64,000 nt of DNA, taken from assembly GCF_000172415.1 (NCBI RefSeq), contig NZ_ABLD01000002.1, positions 372,001 through 436,000 of the forward strand. Reading direction: 5' to 3'. Below, piece by piece: positions 47,108-57,065 of this stretch. Below the pieces are notes generated by a model, which was given only the letters and a program-made list of their open reading frames with translations, was not told the DNA's origin and searched no databases. The number at the start of each line of letters is the position of its first letter. Within the stretch, counting starts at the first letter, position 1. The stretch comes from Paraburkholderia graminis C4D1M (lineage in GTDB: Bacteria > Pseudomonadota > Gammaproteobacteria > Burkholderiales > Burkholderiaceae). Both the position numbers and the translations under genes were made by a program.

Positions 47108-47692
47108 TGAGAAATCTCCAGGACGATGCGTTAGACGCTAGGGAAAACGCCATTCTATATGCGCGTTCAGCGAAGCGTTGTTAAACACGGCGGAATTCGC
47201 TGTTCGCGGGAGGCTCGCTGCCGGCCCGTTAATTGCGGGCCGAAAGCGGCGCTGCGGCAAGACCGCCATGCCGGAAACCGGTACTGCTGAGCTCTCTTGA
47301 GCCGGCGCTTCGCCCTTCTTCCGCCGACATATCAAACGGGGAAGCGGCCGTTTCTTCAGAGCGGGAGCGGTCATTGAGGCGCCGGGGCAGCCGCTGCACG
47401 GTGCGGGCTCCTGCAAACAGCGCGTTTCGGCAAGCGTCGGACCAACGAACGGCGGCGAATCGAAACCCTGGACTGCGTGGGAACAGCATGGTGCAGAGTG
47501 GCTGCCAGTGCGTGGCGGCGCTGCCAAACCGGATGCAGCGCAGAGCCGTCAAAACGCCCGCAAACCCTTGCTCGACAAGGAGTGTAGGAGTCGGCAGAGG
47601 CAAAGTCAACATTATCTTATGTCTTATATAAGACACATCTATTGCCGGGGAAACGCTGGACGCGAGCCAGCGCTTTATGATGAAATGCGCGC
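47108..47692. other. 585-base divergent region between mdh and the GntR gene
   Basis: This region holds the presumed mdh promoter near 47155 on the minus strand and a palindromic operator near 47628. Open frames inside it lack ribosome sites and do not look like protein domains. The length is more than two promoters need, so an unrecognised small RNA is possible, but I see no direct sign of one. Confidence 0.5.
47620..47635. promoter_or_regulatory. palindromic GntR-type operator
   Basis: TGTCTTATATAAGACA is a perfect 16-base palindrome, 58 bases before the GntR gene. Its AT core and GTC/GAC edges match binding sites of HutC/FadR-type GntR proteins. It probably serves autoregulation; no second copy is seen before acnA, mdh or sdhC. 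Confidence 0.65.
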
Positions 47693-48493
47693 ATGAATTC
47701 GAACCCGGCCAACACCACGAATCCCGGCGGCCAGGCGGCCGCGGGCGAAGGTGCATCCGCGGCCGTCCCCGCTGCGTCACCCACTTTCAGCCCGCTGTAC
47801 CAGCAGATCAAAGGGCTGATCACGCAGAGTCTCGAAAGCGGTGAATGGAAGCCCGGCGAGATCATTCCTAGTGAAGTCGAATTAGCGGCCAGATACAAGG
47901 TCAGCCAGGGCACGGTGCGTAAAGCGATCGACGAACTCGCCGCCGAGAACCTGCTCGTGCGCCGCCAGGGCAAGGGCACGTTCGTTGCGACGCACAACGA
48001 AGATCGCGCGCAGTTTCGCTTTTTGCGGTTACTCGCCGATGACGGCGCCGAACATCCGCACGTTAGCCGCCTGCTCGAGTGCCGGCGCTTGCGTGCATCG
48101 GCGGACATCGCGCGGCAACTTGACCTGAAGCCCGCCGATCCCGTTGTGCTGATCAAGCGTCTGTTGCAGTTCGACGGCGAAGTGACCGTGCTCGATGAAA
48201 TCTGGCTGCCAGGCGCCGTGTTTCGCGGGCTGACGCTGGAGCGGCTGTCGGAGTACAAGGGTCCTCTTTACGCGATGTTCGAGACGGAGTTCGGCACGCG
48301 CATGATCCGCGCCACGGAGAAAATCCGCGCGGTCGCCGCCGAGCCGTCGGTGGCCGATCTGCTGCAGGTGCCGCCGGGTTTTCCGCTGCTGTCCGTCGAA
48401 CGCGTGTCCTACACCTATGGGGATCGGCCGGTGGAAGTCCGGCGAGGTTGGTATGTCACAACCGGGTACTACTATCAGAACGATCTCAGCTAA
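47693..48493 (+). CDS. GntR-family (HutC type) transcriptional regulator
   Basis: This 266-residue regulator has an N-terminal 35-residue disordered stretch, a winged helix (about 36-105, PSEVELAARYKVSQGTVRKAIDELAAENLLVRRQGKGTFV) and a C-terminal UTRA ligand domain (ending VERVSYTYGDRPVEVRRGWYVT). UTRA domains bind small metabolites. Its position between mdh and sdhC suggests control of TCA genes in response to a metabolite such as citrate or a related acid; that is inferred from place. An operator-like palindrome precedes it. Confidence 0.9.
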   Translation: MNSNPANTTNPGGQAAAGEGASAAVPAASPTFSPLYQQIKGLITQSLESGEWKPGEIIPSEVELAARYKVSQGTVRKAIDELAAENLLVRRQGKGTFVATHNEDRAQFRFLRLLADDGAEHPHVSRLLECRRLRASADIARQLDLKPADPVVLIKRLLQFDGEVTVLDEIWLPGAVFRGLTLERLSEYKGPLYAMFETEFGTRMIRATEKIRAVAAEPSVADLLQVPPGFPLLSVERVSYTYGDRPVEVRRGWYVTTGYYYQNDLS

Positions 48494-48662
48494 ATCGGGC
48501 TGGACTGAGCTGGATTGAAGGCGCGGCGTCCCACGCGCGCGCCGTTTGACGGCGCCTTTATTGCGCGCGCTGCAATGGACCTGTCGGGGTTTTCGCTGCA
48601 GCGCGAAATGAAAAGGCGCTAAAATTGCGGATTGGTGTGAACTACATAGCAGGGGGTCTAGC

Positions 48663-49079
48663 ATGGCTGAAGCGGTAAAAAAACCGAGGCCGGAGTTCCG
48701 GAACATCGGTATCGGGCAGATATTGACGGCGTATCGCCTGCCTCTTGCGGGGCGCGTGTCGATTCTGCATCGGCTGAGCGGCGGCCTGCTGTTCGTCGCG
48801 TTGCCGTTCCTGCTGTACCTCTTCGACCAGAGCCTGACTTCCGAGCTGAGCTTCGAAGTCTTCAAGGGCTTTCTCTCCAACCTCATCGTCAAGCTCATCA
48901 CGCTGGTGCTCGCGTGGGCCTACCTGTTCCATTTCTGCGCCGGCGTTCGCCACCTGCTGATGGACACCAACCATGAAGCCGTCACCAAAGAGAAAGGCAA
49001 GCAGACCTCGATCGTGGTGTTCGTGGTGTCGTCGCTGCTGACCATCGTGTTCGCGCTCAAACTCTTCGGAGCATTCTAA
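48663..49079 (+). CDS. sdhC: succinate dehydrogenase cytochrome b556 subunit
   Basis: This 138-residue inner-membrane subunit has three helices. Family features are the N-terminal RPEFRNIGI, SILHRLSGG (quinone-site Ser and Arg) and the haem-ligand region HFCAGVRHLLMD. It anchors the complex and passes electrons to ubiquinone. It starts the sdhCDAB operon; a TAAAAT box at about 48619 may be the -10. Confidence 0.94.
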   Translation: MAEAVKKPRPEFRNIGIGQILTAYRLPLAGRVSILHRLSGGLLFVALPFLLYLFDQSLTSELSFEVFKGFLSNLIVKLITLVLAWAYLFHFCAGVRHLLMDTNHEAVTKEKGKQTSIVVFVVSSLLTIVFALKLFGAF

Positions 49080-49081
49080 AC

Positions 49082-49450
49082 ATGGCAGCCAATAACCGAA
49101 TCGGCTCGAAGCGTCTGGTCGTCGGCGCCCACTACGGTCTGCGCGACTGGCTCGCGCAGCGCATCACCGCCTGCGTGATGGCGCTTTACACGGTGATCCT
49201 GCTCGCGTGGTTCTTCGGCGCGCGCGACTTCTCCTACGAGGGCTGGGCGTCGATCTTCGCGACGCAATGGATGAAGCTCGCCACCTTCGTCACGCTGCTC
49301 TCGCTCTTCTATCACGCGTGGGTCGGCATCCGCGACATCTGGATGGACTATGTGAAGCCCGTGGGCGTGCGTCTGCTGCTGCAGGCGCTGACGATCGTCT
49401 GGCTGCTCGCGTGTGCGGGCTACGCCGCGCAGATTCTCTGGAGAGTGTAA
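49082..49450 (+). CDS. sdhD: succinate dehydrogenase membrane anchor subunit
   Basis: This 122-residue protein has three helices. It has the RITACVMALYT first-helix start and the second-helix His region FYHAWVGIRDIWMDY, where the conserved Asp-Tyr forms part of the quinone site. It begins 2 bases after sdhC stops. Confidence 0.94.
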   Translation: MAANNRIGSKRLVVGAHYGLRDWLAQRITACVMALYTVILLAWFFGARDFSYEGWASIFATQWMKLATFVTLLSLFYHAWVGIRDIWMDYVKPVGVRLLLQALTIVWLLACAGYAAQILWRV

Positions 49451-49454
49451 AAGC

Positions 49455-51230
49455 ATGGCTGCAATCAAGAATGCCCTGCCGCGTCGCAAGTTCGACGTGG
49501 TTATCGTCGGCGCGGGCGGCTCGGGAATGCGCGCGTCGCTGCAACTGGCGCGCGCGGGTCTGTCGGTGTGCGTGCTCTCGAAAGTGTTCCCCACGCGCTC
49601 GCATACGGTCGCCGCGCAAGGCGGCATCGGCGCGTCGCTCGGCAACATGAGCGAGGACAACTGGCACTACCACTTCTACGACACGATCAAGGGCTCCGAC
49701 TGGCTCGGCGACCAGGACGCGATCGAGTTCATGTGCCGCGAAGCGCCGAACGCCGTCTACGAACTCGAACACTTCGGCATGCCGTTCGACCGTAACGCCG
49801 ACGGCACGATCTACCAGCGCCCGTTCGGCGGCCACACCGCAAACTACGGCGAGAAGCCCGTGCAGCGCGCGTGCGCGGCGGCTGACCGCACCGGTCACGC
49901 GCTGCTGCATACGCTCTATCAGCAGAACGTTGCGGCGAAGACGCAGTTCTTCGTCGAATGGATGGCGCTCGATCTGATCCGCGACGCCGACGGCGACGTG
50001 CTCGGCGTGACCGCGCTCGAAATGGAAACGGGCGACGTCTACATCCTCGAAGGCAAGACCACGCTGTTCGCCACGGGCGGCGCGGGCCGCATCTTCGCGG
50101 CATCGACGAATGCGTTCATCAATACCGGCGACGGCCTCGGCATGGCCGCGCGCTCGGGCATCGCGCTGCAGGACATGGAGTTCTGGCAGTTCCACCCGAC
50201 GGGTGTGGCGGGCGCGGGCGTGCTGATCACCGAAGGCGTGCGCGGCGAAGGCGGCATTCTGCGTAACTCGGACGGCGAGCGCTTCATGGAGCGTTACGCG
50301 CCGACGCTGAAGGATCTCGCGCCGCGCGACTTCGTTTCGCGCTCGATGGACCAGGAAATCAAGGAAGGCCGCGGCGTCGGTCCGAACAAGGACCACGTGC
50401 TGCTGGACCTGTCGCACATCGGCGCGGAGACGATCATGAAGCGTCTGCCGTCGATCCGCGAAATCGCGCTGAAGTTCGCCAACGTCGACTGCATCAAGGA
50501 ACCGATCCCCGTTGTGCCGACCATTCACTACCAGATGGGCGGCATTCCGACGAACATCCACGGTCAGGTGGTCGGCACGGCGCGCGGTCACGAGGAGCCG
50601 GTGAACGGCTTCTACGCGGTCGGCGAATGCTCGTGCGTGTCGGTGCACGGCGCGAACCGCCTGGGCACGAACTCGCTGCTCGACCTGGTGGTGTTTGGCC
50701 GCGCGGCGGGCAATCACATCGTCAAGCATGTGAAGGAAATCAAGGACCACAAGCCGCTGCCGGCGGACGCTGCTGACTTCGCGCTGTCGCGTCTGGCGAA
50801 GCTGGAGAGCTCGTCGTCGGGCGAGTATGCGCAGTCGGTGGCGAACGACATCCGCGGCACGATGCAGAAACATGCGGGCGTGTTCCGCACGTCGGCGCTG
50901 CTGTCCGAAGGCGTCGAGGCGATCCGCGAAGTGGCGGCGCGTGTGGAGAATATCCACCTGAAGGACAAGTCGAAGGTGTTCAACACCGCGCGCGTCGAGG
51001 CGCTGGAAGTGGCGAACCTGATCGAAGTCGCGCGCGCGACGATGGTCTCGGCCGAGGCACGCAAGGAAAGCCGCGGCGCGCATGCGCAGAACGACTTCGA
51101 GCATCGCGACGACGAAAACTGGCTGCGCCATACGTTGTGGTTCAGCGAGGGCGACCGCCTCGACTACAAGCCGGTGCACATGCAGCCGCTGACGGTTGAA
51201 TCGGTGCCGCCCAAGGCGCGGACCTTCTAA
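49455..51230 (+). CDS. sdhA: succinate dehydrogenase flavoprotein subunit
   Basis: This 591-residue subunit oxidises succinate to fumarate. It has the FAD motif VVIVGAGGSGM at residues 15-25, covalent-flavin His50 in SHTVAAQGGIGA, active-site stretches HPTGVAGAGVLITEG and HGANRLGTNSLLDL, and the C-terminal RKESRGAH. ATG 49455 follows sdhD by 4 bases. It needs SdhE, encoded downstream of sdhB, for flavin attachment. Confidence 0.97.
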   Translation: MAAIKNALPRRKFDVVIVGAGGSGMRASLQLARAGLSVCVLSKVFPTRSHTVAAQGGIGASLGNMSEDNWHYHFYDTIKGSDWLGDQDAIEFMCREAPNAVYELEHFGMPFDRNADGTIYQRPFGGHTANYGEKPVQRACAAADRTGHALLHTLYQQNVAAKTQFFVEWMALDLIRDADGDVLGVTALEMETGDVYILEGKTTLFATGGAGRIFAASTNAFINTGDGLGMAARSGIALQDMEFWQFHPTGVAGAGVLITEGVRGEGGILRNSDGERFMERYAPTLKDLAPRDFVSRSMDQEIKEGRGVGPNKDHVLLDLSHIGAETIMKRLPSIREIALKFANVDCIKEPIPVVPTIHYQMGGIPTNIHGQVVGTARGHEEPVNGFYAVGECSCVSVHGANRLGTNSLLDLVVFGRAAGNHIVKHVKEIKDHKPLPADAADFALSRLAKLESSSSGEYAQSVANDIRGTMQKHAGVFRTSALLSEGVEAIREVAARVENIHLKDKSKVFNTARVEALEVANLIEVARATMVSAEARKESRGAHAQNDFEHRDDENWLRHTLWFSEGDRLDYKPVHMQPLTVESVPPKARTF

Positions 51231-51260
51231 GGCACACGCACAAGTCAAAGGACCCACAAT

Positions 51261-51965
51261 ATGGCCAAGCGTACATTTGAAATCTACCGCTACGATCCGG
51301 ACAGGGACGCGGCGCCGCGCATGCAGACGTACGAGATCGAGATCGACTCGCACGAGCGCATGCTGCTCGACGCGCTGGTGAAGCTCAAGGCGCTCGACGA
51401 AACGCTGTCGTTCCGCCGTTCGTGCCGCGAAGGCGTGTGCGGCTCGGACGCGATGAACATCAACGGCAAGAACGGTCTGGCGTGTCTGACGAACCTGAAC
51501 GATCTGCCGCAGAAGATCGTGCTGCGTCCGCTGCCGGGGCTGCCGGTGGTGCGCGACCTGATCTGCGACTTCACGCAGTTCTTCAACCAGTATCACTCGA
51601 TCAAGCCGTACCTGATCAACGACACGCCGCCGCCGGAGAAGGAGCGTCTGCAGTCGCCGGAAGAACGCGACGAGCTCGACGGTCTGTACGAGTGCATTCT
51701 GTGCGCGAGCTGCTCGACGTCGTGCCCGAGCTTCTGGTGGAATCCGGACAAGTTCGTGGGTCCGGCGGGTCTGTTGCAGGCTTATCGGTTTATCGCGGAT
51801 AGCCGTGATGAGGCGACGGGCGAGCGGCTGGATAACCTTGAAGATCCGTACCGTCTGTTCCGTTGCCACACGATCATGAACTGCGTCGACGTCTGCCCGA
51901 AGGGGCTCAACCCGACCAAGGCGATTGGCAAGATCAAGGAATTGATGGTTCGCCGCACTGTCTAG
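51261..51965 (+). CDS. sdhB: succinate dehydrogenase iron-sulfur subunit
   Basis: This 234-residue subunit carries electrons from flavin to quinone. The [2Fe-2S] site is in SCREGVCGSDAM plus LAC; the [4Fe-4S] and [3Fe-4S] sites are in CILCASCSTSCPSFWW and CHTIMNCVDVCPKGLNP. The length is normal. It begins 30 bases after sdhA with an AAAGGA site. Confidence 0.97.
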   Translation: MAKRTFEIYRYDPDRDAAPRMQTYEIEIDSHERMLLDALVKLKALDETLSFRRSCREGVCGSDAMNINGKNGLACLTNLNDLPQKIVLRPLPGLPVVRDLICDFTQFFNQYHSIKPYLINDTPPPEKERLQSPEERDELDGLYECILCASCSTSCPSFWWNPDKFVGPAGLLQAYRFIADSRDEATGERLDNLEDPYRLFRCHTIMNCVDVCPKGLNPTKAIGKIKELMVRRTV

Positions 51966-52050
51966 AGTGAAGTGAATAACCCACGCTTCGTGTCGTTGGC
52001 TGCCCGAAAGAGCGGTCGGACCGCCGCGGAGCGACCCGGCAAGTATTGAC

Positions 52051-52323
52051 ATGAACGATGCATCGCATCAGTCCGATCCTCTCCGCCGCGCGCGTCTTCG
52101 CTGGCGCGCGCGGCGGGGCCTGCTGGAAAACGATCTGATCTTTGAACGTTTTTTCAGCCGATATGAGCATGACCTCAGCGATGCCGATGTGGGCGCACTT
52201 ACGCGCCTGCTCGAGCTGAGCGATAACGACCTGATGGACTTGCTTCTCGCGCGCAAGGAACCTGAAGGCGAGCTTGCCGACCCCGATGTGATTCGGGTCC
52301 TGGAGCTGCTGCGCAACGCTTGA
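52051..52323 (+). CDS. sdhE: succinate dehydrogenase assembly factor (YgfY family)
   Basis: This 90-residue protein has the RRGLLENDLIFERFF motif, whose RGxxE core is needed for covalent FAD attachment to SdhA. Its length and position, 85 bases after sdhB and before gltA, are usual in beta-proteobacteria. Confidence 0.92.
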   Translation: MNDASHQSDPLRRARLRWRARRGLLENDLIFERFFSRYEHDLSDADVGALTRLLELSDNDLMDLLLARKEPEGELADPDVIRVLELLRNA

Positions 52324-52395
52324 GCGCCGCGAGTGCGTTGTTCCAGGCGTGCAATTATCGAAACCCTGTTTACATACTTCGATTGAGGATGTGCT

Positions 52396-53697
52396 ATGAC
52401 CCCGTCAGATGTTAAAGCCACGCTATCGTTCAGCGACAATTCGCCGAGCGTTGAAATGCCGATTTACAAGGGCACTCTCGGCCCGGACGTGATCGACATC
52501 CGCAAGCTGTACGGCCAGACCGGCAAGTTCACGTACGACCCGGGCTTCATGTCGACGGCGGCGTGCAATTCGGCGATCACCTACATCGACGGCGATAAGG
52601 GCGAACTGCTGTACCGCGGCTACGCGATCGACAACCTCGCGCAAAACGCCGACTTCCTCGAAACGTGCTATCTGCTGCTGAAGGGCGAACTGCCCAACAC
52701 GGAGCAGAAGGCCGAGTTCGTGAAGACCGTCACGAATCACACGATGGTGCATGAGCAAATGCACTTCTTCTTCCGTGGTTTCCGCCGCGACGCGCACCCG
52801 ATGGCGATTCTGGTTGCCGCAGTCGGCGCGCTGTCGGCGTTCTATCACGACTCGCTGGACATCAACAATCCGCGTCACCGTGAAGTGTCGGCCATTCGCA
52901 TGATCGCAAAGTTGCCGACGCTGGTCGCGATGGCGTACAAGTACAGCATCGGCCAGCCGTTCGCGTATCCGCGCAACAACCTGTCGTACAGCGCGAACTT
53001 CATGCACATGATGTTCTCGAACCCGTGCGAGGAGTACGAGGTCAACGACGTGCTGGTGCGCGCGCTCGACCGTATCCTGATTCTGCACGCGGATCACGAG
53101 CAGAATGCGTCGACGTCGACCGTGCGTCTCGCCGGTTCGTCGGGCGCGAATCCGTTCGCGTGTATCGCAGCGGGCATCGCCTGCTTGTGGGGCCCGGCGC
53201 ACGGCGGCGCGAACGAAGCGGCGCTGAACATGCTGGAAGAAATCGGCTCCGTCGACAACATTCCTGAGTTCATCAAGCAGGTGAAGGACAAGAACTCGGG
53301 CGTGAAGCTGATGGGCTTCGGTCACCGCGTCTACAAGAACTACGATCCGCGCGCGAAGCTGATGCGCGAAACCTGCCACGAAGTGCTGAACGAACTGGGC
53401 CTGCACGACGACCCGCTGTTCAAGCTCGCCATGGCACTGGAAAAGATCGCGCTGGAAGACGAATACTTCGTGTCGCGCAAGCTGTACCCGAACGTCGACT
53501 TCTACTCGGGTATCGTGCAGCGCGCGCTGGGCATCCCGACGTCGATGTTCACGTGTATCTTCGCGATGGCGCGTACGGTTGGCTGGATTGCGCAGTGGAA
53601 CGAAATGATCGCCGATCCTGAGCAGAAGATTGGCCGTCCGCGTCAACTGTTCATCGGCGATACGCCGCGTGAGGCGAAGCCGATCGGGCAACGCTGA
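52396..53697 (+). CDS. gltA: citrate synthase
   Basis: This 433-residue enzyme makes citrate from acetyl-CoA and oxaloacetate. Catalytic residues lie in [28 protein letters not shown] and [16 protein letters not shown]. The N-terminal beta region ([25 protein letters not shown], split here by its extra strands) is that of the hexameric, NADH-sensitive type II enzymes. It differs clearly from PrpC encoded at 43742-44911. It follows sdhE by 72 bases and ends the operon before a strong terminator. Confidence 0.96.
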   Translation: MTPSDVKATLSFSDNSPSVEMPIYKGTLGPDVIDIRKLYGQTGKFTYDPGFMSTAACNSAITYIDGDKGELLYRGYAIDNLAQNADFLETCYLLLKGELPNTEQKAEFVKTVTNHTMVHEQMHFFFRGFRRDAHPMAILVAAVGALSAFYHDSLDINNPRHREVSAIRMIAKLPTLVAMAYKYSIGQPFAYPRNNLSYSANFMHMMFSNPCEEYEVNDVLVRALDRILILHADHEQNASTSTVRLAGSSGANPFACIAAGIACLWGPAHGGANEAALNMLEEIGSVDNIPEFIKQVKDKNSGVKLMGFGHRVYKNYDPRAKLMRETCHEVLNELGLHDDPLFKLAMALEKIALEDEYFVSRKLYPNVDFYSGIVQRALGIPTSMFTCIFAMARTVGWIAQWNEMIADPEQKIGRPRQLFIGDTPREAKPIGQR

Positions 53698-53770
53698 GCG
53701 GGTTGAGTCTGCCTGGCCTGTAGTGGCTGGTTCGCTACGGGCTTGAGTGGGCTTCAACGCTTGAGATAGA

Positions 53771-53810
53771 AAACGCCCCAACGGGTACACCGTTGGGGCG
53801 TTTCCGTTTT
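53771..53810 (+). terminator. terminator after gltA
   Basis: AAACGCCCCAACGG (53771-53784) and CCGTTGGGGCGTTT (53790-53803) form a perfect 14-base stem with a 5-base loop, followed by CCGTTTT. It likely ends both gltA and, in reverse, the AraC gene. Confidence 0.92.
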
Positions 53811-53862
53811 CGACGCGTATTGCGACGCGTGTTGCGTGCGGCGAGCCGTTCGTCGTGGAAGC

Positions 53863-54960
53863 TCATTCGCGCCGCTGCCGCCTTCCCGACCTTTCGAGCG
53901 AAGGCGGACGCATTTGCAAATTATGCGGCGTCGCGGCCGCGTCTTCCGCGGCCCGGCCATGCGTCTCGAAGAAGCGTCGATACGCGCTCGGCGTCATGCC
54001 GCGCGCCGACAGAAACTGTCGATTGAAATTGGCCAGATTCGCAAAGCCGGCCTTCGCTGCGATCAGCGCGATGGGCCATGTCGTGTCCGTCAGTTGACGC
54101 GTGGCATAGCCGATCCGCAGACGGTTCAGATAACGCCCGACGCTTTCGCCGAGATGCCGCACGAAGTAGCGGTGCAACGAGCGCTCGGACAGGTTCGCTA
54201 CCTCGCACAGTTCGGTGATCCGCAGCGGCTCGTGAAAGCGCCGGTCGAGCAGATCGAGGACGCGGTTCAGCCGCTCGGCTTCGGACGCGCTTGCGCCCGG
54301 CGTGACGGTAACGCCTCCGACGGGGCGACGCGTTCTTGCTTCTGCTTCAGCTCCCGCTCCCGCCTCGACGGAATCGGCCGGTCGGCCCGCCCCGGCAAAT
54401 CGCACGGCGCTATGCATTGACGCACCGCCTGGCTTCGTTGCACTTCGATACGCTGCCGGCGACGCCAACGGCTCCGAAGTGCCTTCCGCGAGCCGCGCCA
54501 GCACGTCGAGCACAGCGCCAAGCCGCACGCGCGGCGACGGGTCCAGCAACGCCTCCATTCGTTCGTGCATCGACGCAGCGGCCTCGCTCGGAAAGCGCAG
54601 CCCCGGCGCGGCGCGCCGCAGCAGCGTGCGCAGCGACGCGAACTCCGGGCAGCAGTCCGCGATTCGCCGCGCCCAGTCGCCGCTGAACCACACGACGATC
54701 GCCACCTGAGGCGCGCTTGCGTCGATCGGTGCCGTCGACGCCCACGTATGCGGCATGTCGGGCGGCACGAGCACGAGATCGTCGCCGCTGTAGTCCGCGA
54801 TGTGATCGCCGATAAAACGGCGGCCGCGGCTATTCATCGTCAGCGTGAGTTCGTATTCCGGGTGGTGGTGCCACTCGAACGGTATCTGCGCGAGCTGCCG
54901 ATGGTAGACGCGGATCGAGCAGCCGTCCGGAATGGTGACGCGTTCGTATTGAGGTTTCAC
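53863..54960 (-). CDS. AraC-family transcriptional regulator
   Basis: This 365-residue regulator has an N-terminal cupin-like domain ([27 protein letters not shown]) and a C-terminal AraC double helix-turn-helix ([37 protein letters not shown], then [18 protein letters not shown]). A 50-residue Ala/Gly-rich linker separates them. I chose GTG 54960, just before the cupin start; the ribosome site is weak and a longer form is possible. It is divergent from the YbiU-type gene with about 150 bases between, so it probably controls that gene. Confidence 0.87.
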   Translation of the reverse strand: MKPQYERVTIPDGCSIRVYHRQLAQIPFEWHHHPEYELTLTMNSRGRRFIGDHIADYSGDDLVLVPPDMPHTWASTAPIDASAPQVAIVVWFSGDWARRIADCCPEFASLRTLLRRAAPGLRFPSEAAASMHERMEALLDPSPRVRLGAVLDVLARLAEGTSEPLASPAAYRSATKPGGASMHSAVRFAGAGRPADSVEAGAGAEAEARTRRPVGGVTVTPGASASEAERLNRVLDLLDRRFHEPLRITELCEVANLSERSLHRYFVRHLGESVGRYLNRLRIGYATRQLTDTTWPIALIAAKAGFANLANFNRQFLSARGMTPSAYRRFFETHGRAAEDAAATPHNLQMRPPSLERSGRRQRRE

Positions 54961-55111
54961 GATAGGCAGCCTGGCCGCACTGGGGAGCCGGAAACGGCGG
55001 CGAATGTCTGGATTGTATCGGTATGTGGCCGTAAAGCATGCTTGGCGATGGCCGAACATCCTTAATCTGCAGGAAGGCCGAAGCACACAGATCATCTCAA
55101 GGAGACAACCC

Positions 55112-56362
55112 ATGCCGCTCGTCATCGACAATCTTCCCGAGGCTATTCGCAGCACCAAGCGCACGTTGCGGGCCGCGCTGCCGAACCACAAGCAAGTGTT
55201 CGAGCAGGTGGAAGGCGCGATCCGCCAGCAGATCGACGCGATTCACCGCGACCGGGCGCAGGGGCGCGATGCGATTCCCGTGTTCGATTATTCGTCGATT
55301 GTGTCCGGCGCTGTCGATCAGGCGACGATCGCCAGCATCAAAACGCGCGGCGCGTGCGTCGTGCGCGGCGTTTTCGACCGGCAGCAAGCAAGCGAATGGA
55401 ACGACGAAATCGCCGAATACGTGCAGCGTAACGACCTCGACGCCAAGCTGGCGCATCGCGCGGAAGACAAGTATTTCGGCAACCTCGCGTCGAGCAAGCC
55501 GCAGATTTACGGCGTCTACTGGTCGAAGCCGCAAACGGCCGCGCGCCAGTCGCCACAGCTAACGAATACGCGCGTGTTCCTCAACCGCCTGTGGACGTCG
55601 GAGAGCGAAGGCCGGCGGCACTTCGATCCCGAGCGCGTGCCGGTGTACGCGGACCGGATTCGTCGCCGGCCGCCGGGTTCAGAGTCGCTCGGTTTGTCGC
55701 CGCATGTGGATGGCGGCTCGGTCGAGCGCTGGCTCGACACGAATTTTCAGCAGGTTTATCGGCATGTGCTGTCGGGCAACTGGCGCGCGTATGACCCGTT
55801 CGACGCCGCGTATCGGCCGGACGTGCAGGAAATTCCGTCGCCGGCCGTGTGTTCGATGTTTCGCACTTTCCAGGGCTGGACTGCGCTAACGCCGCAAGGC
55901 CCCGGCGACGGCACATTGCAATTGATCCCGATCGCCAACGCGATGGCTTACGTGATTCTGCGAGCATTGCAGGACGACGTTCCCGACGACGAACTGTGCG
56001 GCGCTCAACCCGCCCGCGCGCTGTCGATCAAACCTGAATGGCACGGCCTGCTGCTCGAAGCAGTCACGCCGATTCCGCACATGCAGCCGGGCGACGCGGT
56101 GTTCTGGCACAGCGACGTCGTGCATTCCGTCGAGGACGCGCATCGCGGCAGCGGCTACAGCAACGTGATGTACATCGCTTCGGCGCCGTGGTGCGCGAAA
56201 AACGAGGCCTACCTGAAGCGTCAGTTGCCGAGCTTTTTGCGCGGCGAAAGCCCGCCCGATTTTCCCGCCGACCACTTCGAAACGGACTTCGCCGGCCGCG
56301 CTCAGGAAAGCGATTTGACGCCGCTTGGCCGCGCGCAACTCGGCTTCGATCTTTCGCGCTAA
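55112..56362 (+). CDS. YbiU-family (DUF1479) Fe/2-oxoglutarate oxygenase-like protein
   Basis: This 416-residue protein matches E. coli YbiU in length and pattern ([43 protein letters not shown]). The HxD...H metal triad is visible as H198, D200 and H338, so an iron/2-oxoglutarate oxygenase activity is plausible, although no substrate is known to me. AAGGAGA lies before ATG 55112. A divergent AraC regulator precedes it. Confidence 0.9.
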   Translation: MPLVIDNLPEAIRSTKRTLRAALPNHKQVFEQVEGAIRQQIDAIHRDRAQGRDAIPVFDYSSIVSGAVDQATIASIKTRGACVVRGVFDRQQASEWNDEIAEYVQRNDLDAKLAHRAEDKYFGNLASSKPQIYGVYWSKPQTAARQSPQLTNTRVFLNRLWTSESEGRRHFDPERVPVYADRIRRRPPGSESLGLSPHVDGGSVERWLDTNFQQVYRHVLSGNWRAYDPFDAAYRPDVQEIPSPAVCSMFRTFQGWTALTPQGPGDGTLQLIPIANAMAYVILRALQDDVPDDELCGAQPARALSIKPEWHGLLLEAVTPIPHMQPGDAVFWHSDVVHSVEDAHRGSGYSNVMYIASAPWCAKNEAYLKRQLPSFLRGESPPDFPADHFETDFAGRAQESDLTPLGRAQLGFDLSR

Positions 56363-56452
56363 AGCATCGGATGCCCGCCGGCGACGACTCGGTTTATTCG
56401 CTTGCAGACCAGAGCCGACTCCGGGCGGGCGCGTCGCGTCACCGCCAGGCGC

Positions 56453-56704
56453 TCATGCCCGGCGCCGCACGATTCCATAAATGACCAGCAGCACGATCGC
56501 CCCAATCACCGACGCCACCCAGCCTGCCGGCTGCCCCGGCTGATACCAGCCCAGCGCACGTCCGACGTAGCCCGCAATCAGCGAGCCGGCAACACCGAGG
56601 ATGATGGTCATGATGAGACCCATGCGGTCGTCGCCTGGCTTCAGCGCGCGCGCAATCAATCCGACGACCAGCCCTACGATCACTGTACCAATGAAGGAAA
56701 ACAT
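56453..56704 (-). CDS. GlsB/YeaQ/YmgE-family membrane protein
   Basis: This 83-residue protein has three short hydrophobic helices and the Gly-rich transglycosylase-associated pattern (GLVVGLIARALKPGDDRMGLIMTIILGVAGSLIAGYVG, shown here as one helix-loop-helix region). Members are general stress-induced inner-membrane proteins of unknown mechanism. GGGAGG lies 5 bases before ATG 56704. It stands alone. Confidence 0.93.
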   Translation of the reverse strand: MFSFIGTVIVGLVVGLIARALKPGDDRMGLIMTIILGVAGSLIAGYVGRALGWYQPGQPAGWVASVIGAIVLLVIYGIVRRRA

Positions 56705-57065
56705 GCTGACCTCCCAAAGAGTGTGAGTACTTCAGTCTTCTTTACTACGAGCTGCCGCTTTCCCGGCGACGCTTTTCGGAGCATACGCGAGACGCGGGAT
56801 AGGACCAAAAAAGGCGCATTGGTTTGTGCATCGCGTGCGCCGTCGCAACAATCGCGCCCAGGTCCAGGCGCGACTAGGACGTTCGGGAATGTCCCGCACT
56901 TGCCGTTGAGCACTGCATTGGACTGTCGGTGATGCGGGTATCGATTCTCGGCTCGACCTCGCCGCGCAATAGGCGAATTGCGTTCGAGCCCGACGGCGTG
57001 GAAATCATCGCGGAACCAGGAGCCGCCGCCGCAACGTCGGACGAAGCACTTAGCGCTACTGTCCC
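56705..57065. other. intergenic region of 361 bases
   Basis: This region lies upstream of the GlsB-like gene and downstream of the DeoR gene, both on the minus strand. It should hold the promoter of the stress gene. I see no convincing gene or hairpin. Confidence 0.5.

Noticed and set aside
47138..47527. Open frames in the mdh/GntR divergent region
   Set aside because: They are low-complexity Ala/Pro/Arg-rich frames without ribosome sites or domains, in the region expected to hold promoters.
49290..52052. A 920-codon open frame on the minus strand opposite sdhD, sdhA and sdhB
   Set aside because: It is an antisense shadow of three certain genes, spanning their boundaries, with Arg/His-rich composition and no ribosome site or domain.
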